Shown: positions 55,377-62,451 of the stretch, one piece after another | How positions within the stretch are numbered: the stretch's first letter is position 1 | How the letters are laid out: each line of letters opens with the position of its first letter | Source: a virus | Direction: 5' to 3' (one strand) | Virus record (IMG/VR): IMGVR_UViG_3300042923_001459 | Coordinates: 44,592-108,591 of that record | DNA: 64,000 nt | The notes under the pieces: model-generated | What the model was told of the DNA's origin: nothing | What the model saw: the letters and a program-made list of their open reading frames with translations, nothing else | Databases searched by the model: none | Program-made: the position numbers and the translations under genes

Positions 55377-55405
55377 TTTACAAATGGTCCCAAGTGTGAT
55401 ATAAT
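55377..55405 (+). promoter_or_regulatory. Plus-strand promoter, TTTACA-17-TATAAT
   Basis: TTTACA at 55377, 17 bases ending TGTGA, TATAAT at 55400. The only consensus promoter on the plus strand in the window. Confidence 0.85.
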
Positions 55406-55411
55406 TAAATT

Positions 55412-55540
55412 AGAGGGATTGTATCCTCAGCTGCTCGGACACCTCGTACACACTCACATCCCTGCCCTACAATAAGTGCTCGGTCACTTCCATTAATATG
55501 TAGATTTGCATGTCGGTCTGCATGAAAAAAGAGATACTAT
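55412..55540 (+). ncRNA. Candidate small RNA from the plus-strand promoter
   Basis: No good ORF follows the promoter; the best is an 18-codon TTG frame. The transcript has GAGG...CCTC near its 5' end and an imperfect repeat GCTCGGACACC/GCTCGGTCACT, and it runs toward the terminator stem of 55572. If it continues it is antisense to that gene. Confidence 0.5.
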
Positions 55541-55552
55541 CAATAGCATCTC
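55531..55552 (-). terminator. Terminator of 55572-55871
   Basis: GAGATGCTAT TG ATAGTATCTC then T6 on the minus strand. Confidence 0.88.
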
Positions 55553-55571
55553 CATATGTAACATTTATAGT

Positions 55572-55871
55572 TTATGCGGATGTGGACACCCTCTGTTCCT
55601 CGATGAAACTCCAAAGCTTAGTCGTATCTATGTGTGCATATCGATCATCACAATCAATCTCAATGAGATAATCTGCTTGATACTGCAAATACATTACAAT
55701 GCGTCCCGATAAAACAATGTTGAATCCAAGTAATTGTGCTGACATTACTATTGCTCCAAATTCTAATGATTTGAAAACATCTACCCTGTTGCCATTCATC
55801 ATTTCTGCGTTATGAAATGAGTCAAACTGTTTAGCTAAGTTCTCAAATTTCTCAAGTTGCTGAATATTCAT
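55572..55871 (-). CDS. Hypothetical protein
   Basis: 99 residues: helical N-terminus (QQLEKFENLAKQFDSFHNAE), then LEFGAIVMSAQLLGFNIVLS and a Tyr/Asp-rich end. Unknown. GGAGTCAAC upstream. Confidence 0.82.
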   Translation of the reverse strand: MNIQQLEKFENLAKQFDSFHNAEMMNGNRVDVFKSLEFGAIVMSAQLLGFNIVLSGRIVMYLQYQADYLIEIDCDDRYAHIDTTKLWSFIEEQRVSTSA

Positions 55872-55914
55872 GTTGTTGACTCCTTTTCAAATGTTTTTTT
55901 ATCCTTATATTATT

Positions 55915-55943
55915 ATTATAACACAATATGAAGCTAGTGTAAA
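55915..55943 (-). promoter_or_regulatory. Promoter of 55572-55871
   Basis: TTTACA-17-TATAAT; extension TGTGT. Confidence 0.93.
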
Positions 55944-56127
55944 TAGTTTTTTTACAAATACTTATTCACCGATCTAATAACATCGATTGATTGTACATTG
56001 TTATCTCTTAATGATATACTTCTTGAACTTCTATTTGAAATAAAATCTATCATGATAACGTAATCCAATCCATCATTTTCTTTAAATTTGAATAATTAAC
56101 TTGAATCTGCCGTGACCTGTCGTGAAT
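55944..56127. other. Non-coding gap
   Basis: About 180 bases. It contains CGTGACCTGTCGTGAATTTA (56101-56125 area), a fragment like the flanks of the six intergenic elements, but no GGTAA palindrome. No gene. Confidence 0.45.
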
Positions 56128-56313
56128 TTAAAATTTTGATTCATAATGGTATATACATCTATTCATCTCAAATTCAACTGGATAATCTAGTAATTGCAAT
56201 TCACAGAGTAGTTCTTTAACAGCTACTCTTACTTCTTTCTCTAAAAGATTTAGAAGTTTCTCTTGCGTATAATGAGGTGATACACAAAAGTATGACAAAA
56301 CTTCTTCCTTCAA
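56128..56313 (-). CDS. Possible small helical protein (weak start)
   Basis: 61 residues from TTG with only GGACAGAGA upstream. VLSYFCVSPHYTQEKLLNLL and KELLCELQLLDYPVEFEMN look protein-like, but no promoter or good ribosome site is present; the sequence upstream is the alternating purine-pyrimidine tract. May be a cassette whose control region was replaced. Confidence 0.4.
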   Translation of the reverse strand: MKEEVLSYFCVSPHYTQEKLLNLLEKEVRVAVKELLCELQLLDYPVEFEMNRCIYHYESKF

Positions 56314-56337
56314 TCTCTGTCCAATCTCAGTTGATGC

Positions 56338-56442
56338 GTATGTCTACACGTACTCAAGCACATACGCGAGGGTGTACATGCACACACATAACGTACATAA
56401 CGTGTCATACGGGTATACATGTACGCGCGCGTATATACGTGT
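56338..56442. other. Alternating purine-pyrimidine tract (Z-DNA prone)
   Basis: 56413-56442 is 30 bases of strict alternation, including ACGCGCGCGTATATACGTGT; 56375-56393 alternates for 19 more. Unlike any other part of the window except 59757. Confidence 0.6.
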
Positions 56443-56475
56443 TTACCATAGTAAACTATATAGGCTGCTGAATAC
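56441..56475. repeat. Palindrome element copy A
   Basis: GTTTACCATAGTAAAC, a near-perfect palindrome, then TATATAGGCTGC. Identical core to 59779 (copy B). Candidate operator. Confidence 0.6.
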
Positions 56476-56479
56476 AGCA

Positions 56480-56511
56480 AAAAAGGAGAGGTTGTTAGCC
56501 TCTCCTTTGTA
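56480..56511 (-). terminator. Terminator of 56522-57205
   Basis: AAAGGAGAGGC TAACAA CCTCTCCTTT then T run on the minus strand. Confidence 0.88.
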
Positions 56512-56521
56512 TTATGTTGGC

Positions 56522-57205
56522 TTATGCCATTTCTTTTTCTTGCTCTTCTTGTTCTTTAATTTCGGTTTCAGCATTGATTACTGGTTGCTCATCGACTGCA
56601 ACTACTTCTTCTTTTACTTCTTCCTCAACTGCTGCAGGTTCTTTAACTTCTTCTTTAACCGGAGCTGCTGCCACTACATTTGCTGGATTAGTTTGGTCAT
56701 CTGCTTTTTTGATTTTCCAGAAGTCCATTGTGATTTCGCAACCTTGAAGTGTTCCCTTTACCGGGTGAATCAGGATACATTTGATAGCATCTTTCTTAGC
56801 GGAATACTTGGTCATTTGAGCTCGGCGATTAATGAGAATCTCTCCACCAGTAATTTCAACGATATCACCAACTGCGTATGGAAGATTGGCTCCTTCTTCG
56901 TCAAACCATTTAGCTTGCTTAACTCTTGGTTCGCGAGGAGTTGTACTAGCTTGACGACCGCGTTTTGCTGGAGCTGCTGTAGTTGATTGTGCTGTTTGAC
57001 CAGCCGGAGCTTCAGTTCCTTCTTGAGAAGCTGCTTCACCATTTTGATCAACCGGAGCCGGAATTTCTACTGTTTCGCCAGCATCAATTTTAGCATTAAT
57101 CATTTCAATAATGATTGGTTTTTTCTTACCGATGTAAGTAAGACCCATTTGTTTAGCAATTGCTACCACGTCATTGTATTGAGCATCATGTGTAAGTTTT
57201 TCCAT
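56522..57205 (-). CDS. SAP-like plus SH3/KOW-like protein with long linker and tail (family K, member 5)
   Basis: 227 residues from the ATG at 57203-57205. Helical unit first, then about 55 residues of Ala/Pro/Gln/Thr linker ending in a basic patch (KRGRQASTTPREPRVKQAKW), the barrel (YAVGDIVEITGGEILINRRA), and a Glu/Val/Ala tail. The only family member with a split linker. Confidence 0.85.
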   Translation of the reverse strand: MEKLTHDAQYNDVVAIAKQMGLTYIGKKKPIIIEMINAKIDAGETVEIPAPVDQNGEAASQEGTEAPAGQTAQSTTAAPAKRGRQASTTPREPRVKQAKWFDEEGANLPYAVGDIVEITGGEILINRRAQMTKYSAKKDAIKCILIHPVKGTLQGCEITMDFWKIKKADDQTNPANVVAAAPVKEEVKEPAAVEEEVKEEVVAVDEQPVINAETEIKEQEEQEKEMA

Positions 57206-57256
57206 TTTTAATTCCTCCATTTTGTTTGGTTTTTTATTTCCTTACCTTATAGATTT

Positions 57257-57285
57257 ATTATATCATATATCAAGTGTTTTGTAAA
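57257..57285 (-). promoter_or_regulatory. Promoter of 56522-57205
   Basis: TTTACA-17-TATAAT; extension TATGA. Confidence 0.93.
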
Positions 57286-57289
57286 TACC

Positions 57290-57355
57290 TTTTTTAAAGT
57301 TTTTTCAATTAATTTTTCCTCCAATCCATTTGGTATGTAATTCCTTATATAATTA
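57290..57355 (-). pseudogene. Empty cassette 2: promoter and ribosome site without a gene
   Basis: After promoter 57356 comes CCAAATGGATTGGAGGAAAA then TTAATTG and a four-codon frame (TTG AAA AAA CTT TAA). Nothing else fits before the next promoter. Confidence 0.6.
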
Positions 57356-57384
57356 TTATAACCAATAACGGTGGCCTTGTAAAC
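57356..57384 (-). promoter_or_regulatory. Orphan promoter of empty cassette 2
   Basis: TTTACA-17-TATAAT; extension TTGGT; leader motif degenerate. Confidence 0.85.
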
Positions 57385-57420
57385 TAATTCTTTAAAGTTC
57401 GTACAAAAAAAGGAGCCTTA

Positions 57421-58026
57421 TCATAAAGACAAAAACTCCACGTTTTCTACATTAGAAACTGTCATAAGCAAATCTCTTAATATACCTTGAGTACGATTCT
57501 TAGCTTCTGTTGAGATGTAACTACTAGCTAAAATTTCTTCTCTAGCTTTGTCTGCAGTACTCTTATAGAACAATTGGAAATCATCTTTATTGAAGTTTTG
57601 ACGTAAAAGATCAACATCAGGTTTCTCAATTACAGCCTTGTCAAATGGAGCTTCAAACGATATTAGCATTGGTTGTGGTGTAATGATTTGGATAGTGTTT
57701 CCTTTAATTGATATCCCTTTTATTACTTCATTAATGTCAAAGCCCATTTTGACATTTCCGTGTAGCGTGAACTTAAACGTTCTACCACCAAAGAAATTTG
57801 AATCATAGTAGCTAGACTCTTTACTGAAAGGAACATTAAGACCTACTATTTCTGCTTTAGTTGAAAGCTTTTCAATTACCGTTGCCATTTGTATTTCATT
57901 AACCTTGTTGATAGTAGTTGTGACTGAAGCTGGAATACTTTCTGGCGCTTTGGTTAAGTTTATAGTAGCTAGTGAAACAACTGCTCCAAAAGCTAGTACT
58001 GTAAATAGTTTTACTATCATTTTCAT
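57421..58026 (-). CDS. Exported or membrane-anchored protein, DUF4230-like
   Basis: 201 residues. Residues 1-25 are an uncleaved signal/anchor helix (VKLFTVLAFGAVVSLATINL). The rest, with TVIEKLSTKAEIVGLNVPFS, LHGNVKMGFDINEVIKGISI and ITPQPMLISFEAPFDKAVIE, fits the DUF4230 pattern, known from Bacillus and its phages without an assigned function. AAAGGG lies 11 bases before ATG. Confidence 0.75.
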   Translation of the reverse strand: MKMIVKLFTVLAFGAVVSLATINLTKAPESIPASVTTTINKVNEIQMATVIEKLSTKAEIVGLNVPFSKESSYYDSNFFGGRTFKFTLHGNVKMGFDINEVIKGISIKGNTIQIITPQPMLISFEAPFDKAVIEKPDVDLLRQNFNKDDFQLFYKSTADKAREEILASSYISTEAKNRTQGILRDLLMTVSNVENVEFLSL

Positions 58027-58056
58027 ATTATATCATCCCTTTCGATTTTTTGACAA
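58027..58056 (-). promoter_or_regulatory. Promoter-like TTGTCA-18-TATAAT abutting the 57421 start
   Basis: The -10 ends directly at the ATG, so a transcript would begin at about the second ATG (codon 3). Either a leaderless message or a chance match with read-through supply. Confidence 0.4.
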
Positions 58057-58062
58057 ATTTAA

Positions 58063-58093
58063 AGAGAGAGGATTGGCTCCTCTCTCTCCTTGG
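58063..58093 (-). terminator. Terminator of 58104-58250
   Basis: GAGAGAGGA GCCAA TCCTCTCTC then TTTAAATTT on the minus strand. Confidence 0.85.
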
Positions 58094-58103
58094 TGCTAGT
58101 TGA

Positions 58104-58250
58104 TTACGCTTTTGCGTTTTCGGTTTCTTTAGCTGCTTGGACATCTACCTTGATACCATACTTAGCTAAAGTACTTTGAATCAACTTAGCTTCAGCGCTG
58201 CTCGCCACTTCTACATTGTTTGTACCAGTCGAGGAAAGAATTTTTGTCAT
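58104..58250 (-). CDS. 48-residue protein, paralog of 58429
   Basis: Below usual length cut-offs. Ribosome site GGGAGTGATTTTTCA before ATG. STGTNNVEVASSAEAKLIQS and LAKYGIKVDVQAAK align with the neighbour. A 115-base leader with possible stems separates it from promoter 58371. Confidence 0.8.
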   Translation of the reverse strand: MTKILSSTGTNNVEVASSAEAKLIQSTLAKYGIKVDVQAAKETENAKA

Positions 58251-58370
58251 TGAAAAATCACTCCCAATTAGGTTTTTTGGTTGGACTATTGTATGATGCC
58301 AAATACAATAATAATAGGAAGAATAAGTCCTATGTAGGGGAGCGAGCAGCTTGTATTTCCTTATATTATT

Positions 58371-58399
58371 ATTATATCACAATATATCTGTTTTGTAAA
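58371..58399 (-). promoter_or_regulatory. Promoter of 58104-58250
   Basis: TTTACA-17-TATAAT, TGTGA; unusually long leader. Confidence 0.93.
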
Positions 58400-58404
58400 T
58401 AGGA

Positions 58405-58426
58405 AAAGGGGAAATAATTCCCCTTT
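58405..58426 (-). terminator. Terminator of 58429-58563
   Basis: AAAGGGGAA / TTCCCCTTT stem, TTTT following on the minus strand. Confidence 0.88.
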
Positions 58427-58428
58427 TT

Positions 58429-58563
58429 TTAAATTGCAGTTGATAAGGCTTGTACACCAATTTTAATTCCATACTTGCCCAATGTTTCTTGGAGAAGCTT
58501 GGCTTCTGCCAGGCTAGCCACTTCCACCGAATTTGTTTGAGTAGTAGATACGATTTTAGCCAT
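58429..58563 (-). CDS. 44-residue protein, paralog of 58104
   Basis: TTQTNSVEVASLAEAKLLQE and LGKYGIKIGVQALS match the 58104 protein at most positions. One strand, one helix, one strand. GGAGTGATTTTA upstream. Both carry their own promoter, so this is a duplicated whole cassette. Confidence 0.8.
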   Translation of the reverse strand: MAKIVSTTQTNSVEVASLAEAKLLQETLGKYGIKIGVQALSTAI

Positions 58564-58638
58564 TAAAATCACTCCTAATTTTGGATTGGGTTTGTAAGGC
58601 TCGTACAATGTTTTTAATTTGTATTACCTTATAGATTT

Positions 58639-58667
58639 ATTATATCACATAATTATGTATATGTAAA
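58639..58667 (-). promoter_or_regulatory. Promoter of 58429-58563
   Basis: TTTACA-17-TATAAT, TGTGA. Confidence 0.95.
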
Positions 58668-58741
58668 CTGTTTTTTAAATGTTTTTGCAAAAAAAATACC
58701 CTACCCTGTGGGTAGAGCATTAGCTATTGCTGGTATCACTA

Positions 58742-59146
58742 TTAGCTTTTGGAGAGAATAGCGATAGTGTGGAACACCCCATCACCGAACTCAAAGTCTA
58801 TCTTTACTACTGACGCAACTGAATAGCCTAACTCTTTAGAGATACTCTCTAGTTCATCTGTCATTGTAGCAATGAACTCAGCTCGTTTAAACGTCCCCGC
58901 TACTATTTTGCATGTAGCATCATCGACAGGATACCCAACGTGTTGTTCGAATAGAGATCTATCCATTACGCAATGGATTACAATGACATCGTTTTTTTCA
59001 TCTACCGCTGCACTACGGATAGTTTCAAGTAAATTGTCTTCAAAGAATTGAAACACACTTTCATCAACACTGATGTCATCGTTATTGATAACCAATAGGT
59101 TTGTGATCTTAGTTTCTTTTACCGCTCGTTTCATTAGTCTCTTCAT
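58742..59146 (-). CDS. Alpha/beta hypothetical protein
   Basis: 134 residues; TKITNLLVINNDDISVDESV, NDVIVIHCVMDRSLFEQHVG and a strand-rich end. GGAGGTGCATC upstream. Served by a promoter of a different type (59189). Confidence 0.83.
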   Translation of the reverse strand: MKRLMKRAVKETKITNLLVINNDDISVDESVFQFFEDNLLETIRSAAVDEKNDVIVIHCVMDRSLFEQHVGYPVDDATCKIVAGTFKRAEFIATMTDELESISKELGYSVASVVKIDFEFGDGVFHTIAILSKS

Positions 59147-59188
59147 GATGCACCTCCTTCTGCAGTTTAAATAACACGTATATATTTA

Positions 59189-59194
59189 ATTATA
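59189..59194 (-). promoter_or_regulatory. Possible -10 of the 58742 gene without -35
   Basis: Minus strand TTAATATAATTAAATATATA. No TTTACA at the right distance, so a different promoter class. Confidence 0.4.
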
Positions 59195-59244
59195 TTAACA
59201 GAAGGGATGAAAAAGACATAAAGAAAGGAGGCTTTTCAGCCTCC

Positions 59245-59679
59245 CTAGCTTGTCATAGCTACCATGACGATATAAGATTCAATATTTTCTAAGAATGCTA
59301 ATCCCTTCTTGAGGTTCTCCTCATATTGTTTAATCTTCTCTTCTGGTAGCATATTATATCGATGTCCAAGCGACCATTCAATATCCATGCAACCAAGCAT
59401 ATGACAATCATCATCCATAGAAGTATTGTGAGAGCCCCAAACGTTAATACCCCAGACTGTTTTACCTGCTCCCCACTCGCGAGGTTTTCTACCATGCCAG
59501 CCGCTCATATAAACATCTGGTGAACCAGGTTTGCTATAGCTCCATGTAGCTTCAGCTGAAGCTACTCCGGAATCGAGTTTGTAACCTTTATCTCTCATAA
59601 TCTTATGAGCTTTCTTTAAGAAATCTTCCGAAAGTAATGTAACTCTTGCCATTGAAGGGTGAATGTAACCTGTTCCCAT
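59245..59679 (-). CDS. Hypothetical protein ending in a DAYIVM-type helix
   Basis: 144 residues. The body is Gly/Trp-rich beta (SGWHGRKPREWGAGKTVWGI, NVWGSHNTSMDDDCHMLGCM). The last residues, ENIESYIVMVAMTS, match the shared helix of the 22-29 kb arrays. Unknown function. Confidence 0.83.
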   Translation of the reverse strand: MGTGYIHPSMARVTLLSEDFLKKAHKIMRDKGYKLDSGVASAEATWSYSKPGSPDVYMSGWHGRKPREWGAGKTVWGINVWGSHNTSMDDDCHMLGCMDIEWSLGHRYNMLPEEKIKQYEENLKKGLAFLENIESYIVMVAMTS

Positions 59680-59714
59680 TTATAATTCCTCCTTTGTGAT
59701 TACCTTATAGAATA

Positions 59715-59743
59715 ATTATATCACATAACGTGGAATTTGTAAA
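59715..59743 (-). promoter_or_regulatory. Promoter of 59245-59679
   Basis: TTTACA-17-TATAAT, TGTGA. Confidence 0.95.
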
Positions 59744-59756
59744 CTGTTTTTTAAAC

Positions 59757-59812
59757 AACGCGCACGCGTAGGTCACGTGTTTACCATAGTAAACTATATA
59801 GGCAGCAGAAAA
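59757..59812. repeat. Palindrome element copy B with short alternating tract
   Basis: ACGCGCACGCGTA, then CACGTGTTTACCATAGTAAA then CTATATAGGC, nearly identical to copy A at 56441. In both cases it lies between a terminator and the neighbouring unit. Confidence 0.6.
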
Positions 59813-59830
59813 GAGAGGGTTATCCCTCTC

Positions 59831-60202
59831 TTATTGAATTGATCTTTGTAGTTCTTGCATGTTAATGTAAGCTTTAGCAGCCTTTTCAATTTGAATACTC
59901 ATTACATCGACTGCAGCTTTCACAATATCTTTTTTCAGCTTTTCAATATCATAATCTCCGTCTATTGGATTATCCGTCCATATGTAAATACTTGCCCATG
60001 CTCCGATACCAATAGAAGAAGAATGAGTTTTAATCTTTCCTAAGTCCCAAGTACTACAACCAACCTGCTGCAATTTACCGTTAGCATCTCTAAATTCAAC
60101 ATAATCCCCTTCACTATCCTTAATAACTCGACCGGTAAACTCTTCAACTTTCAAATGTTGTTTGGTATCGCTGATGTGAGCACTTATCTTTGTAATTTTC
60201 AT
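59831..60202 (-). CDS. Hypothetical protein ending in a DAYIVM-like helix
   Basis: 123 residues from the ATG at 60200-60202 (GAGGAGGAATAAT upstream). SDTKQHLKVEEFTGRVIKDS and DYVEFRDANGKLQQVGCSTW are strands; the end IEKAAKAYINMQELQRSIQ matches the helix loosely. Second of two genes. Confidence 0.82.
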   Translation of the reverse strand: MKITKISAHISDTKQHLKVEEFTGRVIKDSEGDYVEFRDANGKLQQVGCSTWDLGKIKTHSSSIGIGAWASIYIWTDNPIDGDYDIEKLKKDIVKAAVDVMSIQIEKAAKAYINMQELQRSIQ

Positions 60203-60203
60203 A

Positions 60204-60521
60204 TTATTCCTCCTCCTCTTCATCATCTTCTGAATCTCTTTCAATACCAAGAGCTAATTCTACTTCGTTGATAGCATCTTGAACTACTTCGCAGAAGATT
60301 TCTTCTGCCTCATAGTCTTCATCTGGTTCTCTTACATCTTTTCCAACCAGAGCTTCAAGTACTTTGTTAATGTTATCATCTGTAGCTTCAAGCTCTGTCT
60401 CAACGGAATATGAACCACCAACATATGTACCTCCTTCAAGTAGATATTTGATCTCTTCCACTGTGATAGCATATTCAAAAACGTACTTAAGTTTTTCACC
60501 ATCGCGTACAATTTTCGCCAT
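60204..60521 (-). CDS. Acidic hypothetical protein
   Basis: 105 residues from the fourth-codon ATG, 9 bases after GGAGG. VEEIKYLLEGGTYVGGSYSV, then acidic helices and a Glu-rich tail. Unknown. Confidence 0.82.
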   Translation of the reverse strand: MAKIVRDGEKLKYVFEYAITVEEIKYLLEGGTYVGGSYSVETELEATDDNINKVLEALVGKDVREPDEDYEAEEIFCEVVQDAINEVELALGIERDSEDDEEEEE

Positions 60522-60560
60522 ATCATTCATCCTCCAATGTTTTGATTACCTTATAAATAT

Positions 60561-60589
60561 ATTATATCACAGATTCTTCATTATGTAAA
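60561..60589 (-). promoter_or_regulatory. Promoter of 60204 and 59831
   Basis: TTTACA-17-TATAAT, TGTGA. Confidence 0.95.
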
Positions 60590-60605
60590 CTGTTTTTTAA
60601 ACAAA

Positions 60606-60635
60606 AAAATGATGTCAATTTTCATACATCATCCG
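60606..60635 (-). terminator. Terminator of 60718-61380
   Basis: ATGATGTATG...ACATCAT stem then T7 on the minus strand, about 80 bases after the stop. The gap between contains a GTGATTCAGTGTCAAC fragment like the intergenic-element flanks. Confidence 0.75.
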
Positions 60636-60717
60636 GATTTATGTTATATTAAATAATAATCTCTTTATCATCAGAGTTGACACTGAATCACCTACATGTA
60701 TGTTAATGTAAAATATA

Positions 60718-61380
60718 TCAATACAAGGATTCTTTAATCTCTGGTTTATCTTCTACTTTTCTAACTATAGCATTTCTTTCTCTAAAACTCTTCTCAGTGT
60801 TCTTTGCTTTCAGATCATCATACCAAATTTCAGATGGTAGTTCACGAATAGATAGGAGGTACTCTAAAATGCTCATAAACCATTCTTGCGATTTCTTTTT
60901 GTTATCTCCAAAGAAGAAAGCCTTTTGTTTCCCTTCCTCTGTCCATATTTCTACTGAATGCCCATCCTTCTCATTACAGTGTAGAATCCAAGATGTTTTG
61001 TCCTTCAACTTAACCTTATAGCAACGTGCTTCTCTACTATTTTCATGTGCTCCAAGTTTGAGATACAATCCATTTAGGTTTTCAAATTTATTAAACCAAA
61101 ACTTAAAATCAAAGGAATCAATTCCACCTGCTGTAAAGAGTGTAATATCAGGTAAGTTTGAAATATATAGAGTTCTGATATTTGTAAACTTAAACACATG
61201 ATGTAGATCCCATTTAACTTTATAGTTGTTTGAATGATTGTCATTCAGTGCAAAATTACCTTCCTTATTAAAGGAGATAGTATAAACACTCTCCCAATCT
61301 CCAACCTTTAATCTCTTACCCTTATCTAGTTGTAATGTTTTCTTGAGTTCATCTGAAAAAGCTTTCAATGTTCCATCCAT
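60718..61380 (-). CDS. Hypothetical protein
   Basis: 220 residues from the ATG at 61378-61380 (GGGGTGAGGGTA upstream). Trp-rich, alternating strands; WTEEGKQKAFFFGDNKKKSQ and a C-terminal helix give a PH-like outline, which I do not claim. It lacks a consensus promoter and follows the terminator of 61469. Confidence 0.8.
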   Translation of the reverse strand: MDGTLKAFSDELKKTLQLDKGKRLKVGDWESVYTISFNKEGNFALNDNHSNNYKVKWDLHHVFKFTNIRTLYISNLPDITLFTAGGIDSFDFKFWFNKFENLNGLYLKLGAHENSREARCYKVKLKDKTSWILHCNEKDGHSVEIWTEEGKQKAFFFGDNKKKSQEWFMSILEYLLSIRELPSEIWYDDLKAKNTEKSFRERNAIVRKVEDKPEIKESLY

Positions 61381-61468
61381 TACCCTCACCCCACTTTAGC
61401 AGTTTATCCTGCTTTGAAAACAAAATAAAGGTGGGTGTGATACATTATTACATGCAAAAAGCTCAAGA

Positions 61469-62347
61469 TTAAACTTGAGCTCTCTTCTCAAATAACTGCT
61501 TAGAGATATCTAAAATTTCTTTTTTCTTATCAATTTGATCTACCCATTCTTTAGGGATAGCATCATATCCATAATGTAATCCAGCTAGTCCACCTGCAAT
61601 TGCTGCAGTTGTATCAGCATCTTCTCCAAGATTGACTAACATCAGAACTGCATCTTTGTATGTATCTGTTGTTAATAATGTTCTCAATACCCATTTGAAC
61701 GTATTAACAACAAATCCATCTGGTAATACGTTTGGATTTCTTGTTTCACATAGTTCATAACGAGTACCCTTAATTTTTTTGATGATTATTTCCTTTAAAT
61801 CCGCTCCATTAAGAACTTCAAATGCAATTTGATTGTAGATATCGCAAGCTTCAGATGCAAGGTGATCATAATGAGTCATTTCAGATTGAGCAATCGATAT
61901 ATCTGCAACATCAGTAGAGTATTTGTAAAACAATGCTACCGGTAAACATCTCATCAAAGAACCATTACCTGCACTCTTCTTGAGAAAATCGTGAGATGCT
62001 TTTGATGCTTTAAGCCATTCAACTTCCGTTGTTGGTTTCTTACTTAAGACAAGCTGTGTTGTAACACCGATGTCTTTTGGACCCGTTGCTGCCCATTGTT
62101 TGAAGTATTTTCCGATAGCTTCAATTGGTTGCATTGGATTTTCCAAGATACCACACGCTACCGCTAATGTCATTGCAGTATCGTCGGTTGTTTCTCCTGG
62201 TGCTACGTTCATCCAGCCACCACCAATCATTTCATCCACAATACCGTGTTCTTTAATGATTTCTTCTTCTGACATGAATTCAGTTGTTGCGCCTAATGCA
62301 TCTCCAACAGCTAATCCCATCAGACCTCCTTTGATTTTGTCTTCCAT
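61469..62347 (-). CDS. ADP-ribosylglycohydrolase family protein
   Basis: 292 residues from the ATG at 62345-62347 (GGAGTGAGATTA upstream). The metal-binding blocks are all present: GDALGATTEF (N-terminal), GETTDDTAMT, and LGEDADTTAAIAGGLAG (C-terminal). These enzymes remove ADP-ribose from proteins or nucleic acids. In a phage it may reverse host ADP-ribosylating defence or regulate phage-made modifications; the target is unknown. Confidence 0.92.
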   Translation of the reverse strand: MEDKIKGGLMGLAVGDALGATTEFMSEEEIIKEHGIVDEMIGGGWMNVAPGETTDDTAMTLAVACGILENPMQPIEAIGKYFKQWAATGPKDIGVTTQLVLSKKPTTEVEWLKASKASHDFLKKSAGNGSLMRCLPVALFYKYSTDVADISIAQSEMTHYDHLASEACDIYNQIAFEVLNGADLKEIIIKKIKGTRYELCETRNPNVLPDGFVVNTFKWVLRTLLTTDTYKDAVLMLVNLGEDADTTAAIAGGLAGLHYGYDAIPKEWVDQIDKKKEILDISKQLFEKRAQV

Positions 62348-62383
62348 TAATCTCACTCCGTCCTTTTATTACTTGATATATTT

Positions 62384-62412
62384 ATTATATCACACATTAT
62401 GACCTTTGTAAA
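62384..62412 (-). promoter_or_regulatory. Promoter of the ADP-ribosylglycohydrolase gene
   Basis: TTTACA-17-TATAAT, TGTGA; leader lacks CTATAAGGTAAT. Confidence 0.93.
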
Positions 62413-62451
62413 CTGTTTTTTTACAAGAAAAAAAGAGAGCTTTCGCTCTCC

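Noticed and set aside
56372-56986. 204-codon plus-strand opening
   Set aside because: It is antisense to the well-supported gene 56522-57205; its Phe/Ser/Cys-rich content is the mirror of Glu/Lys codons, and there is no ribosome site.
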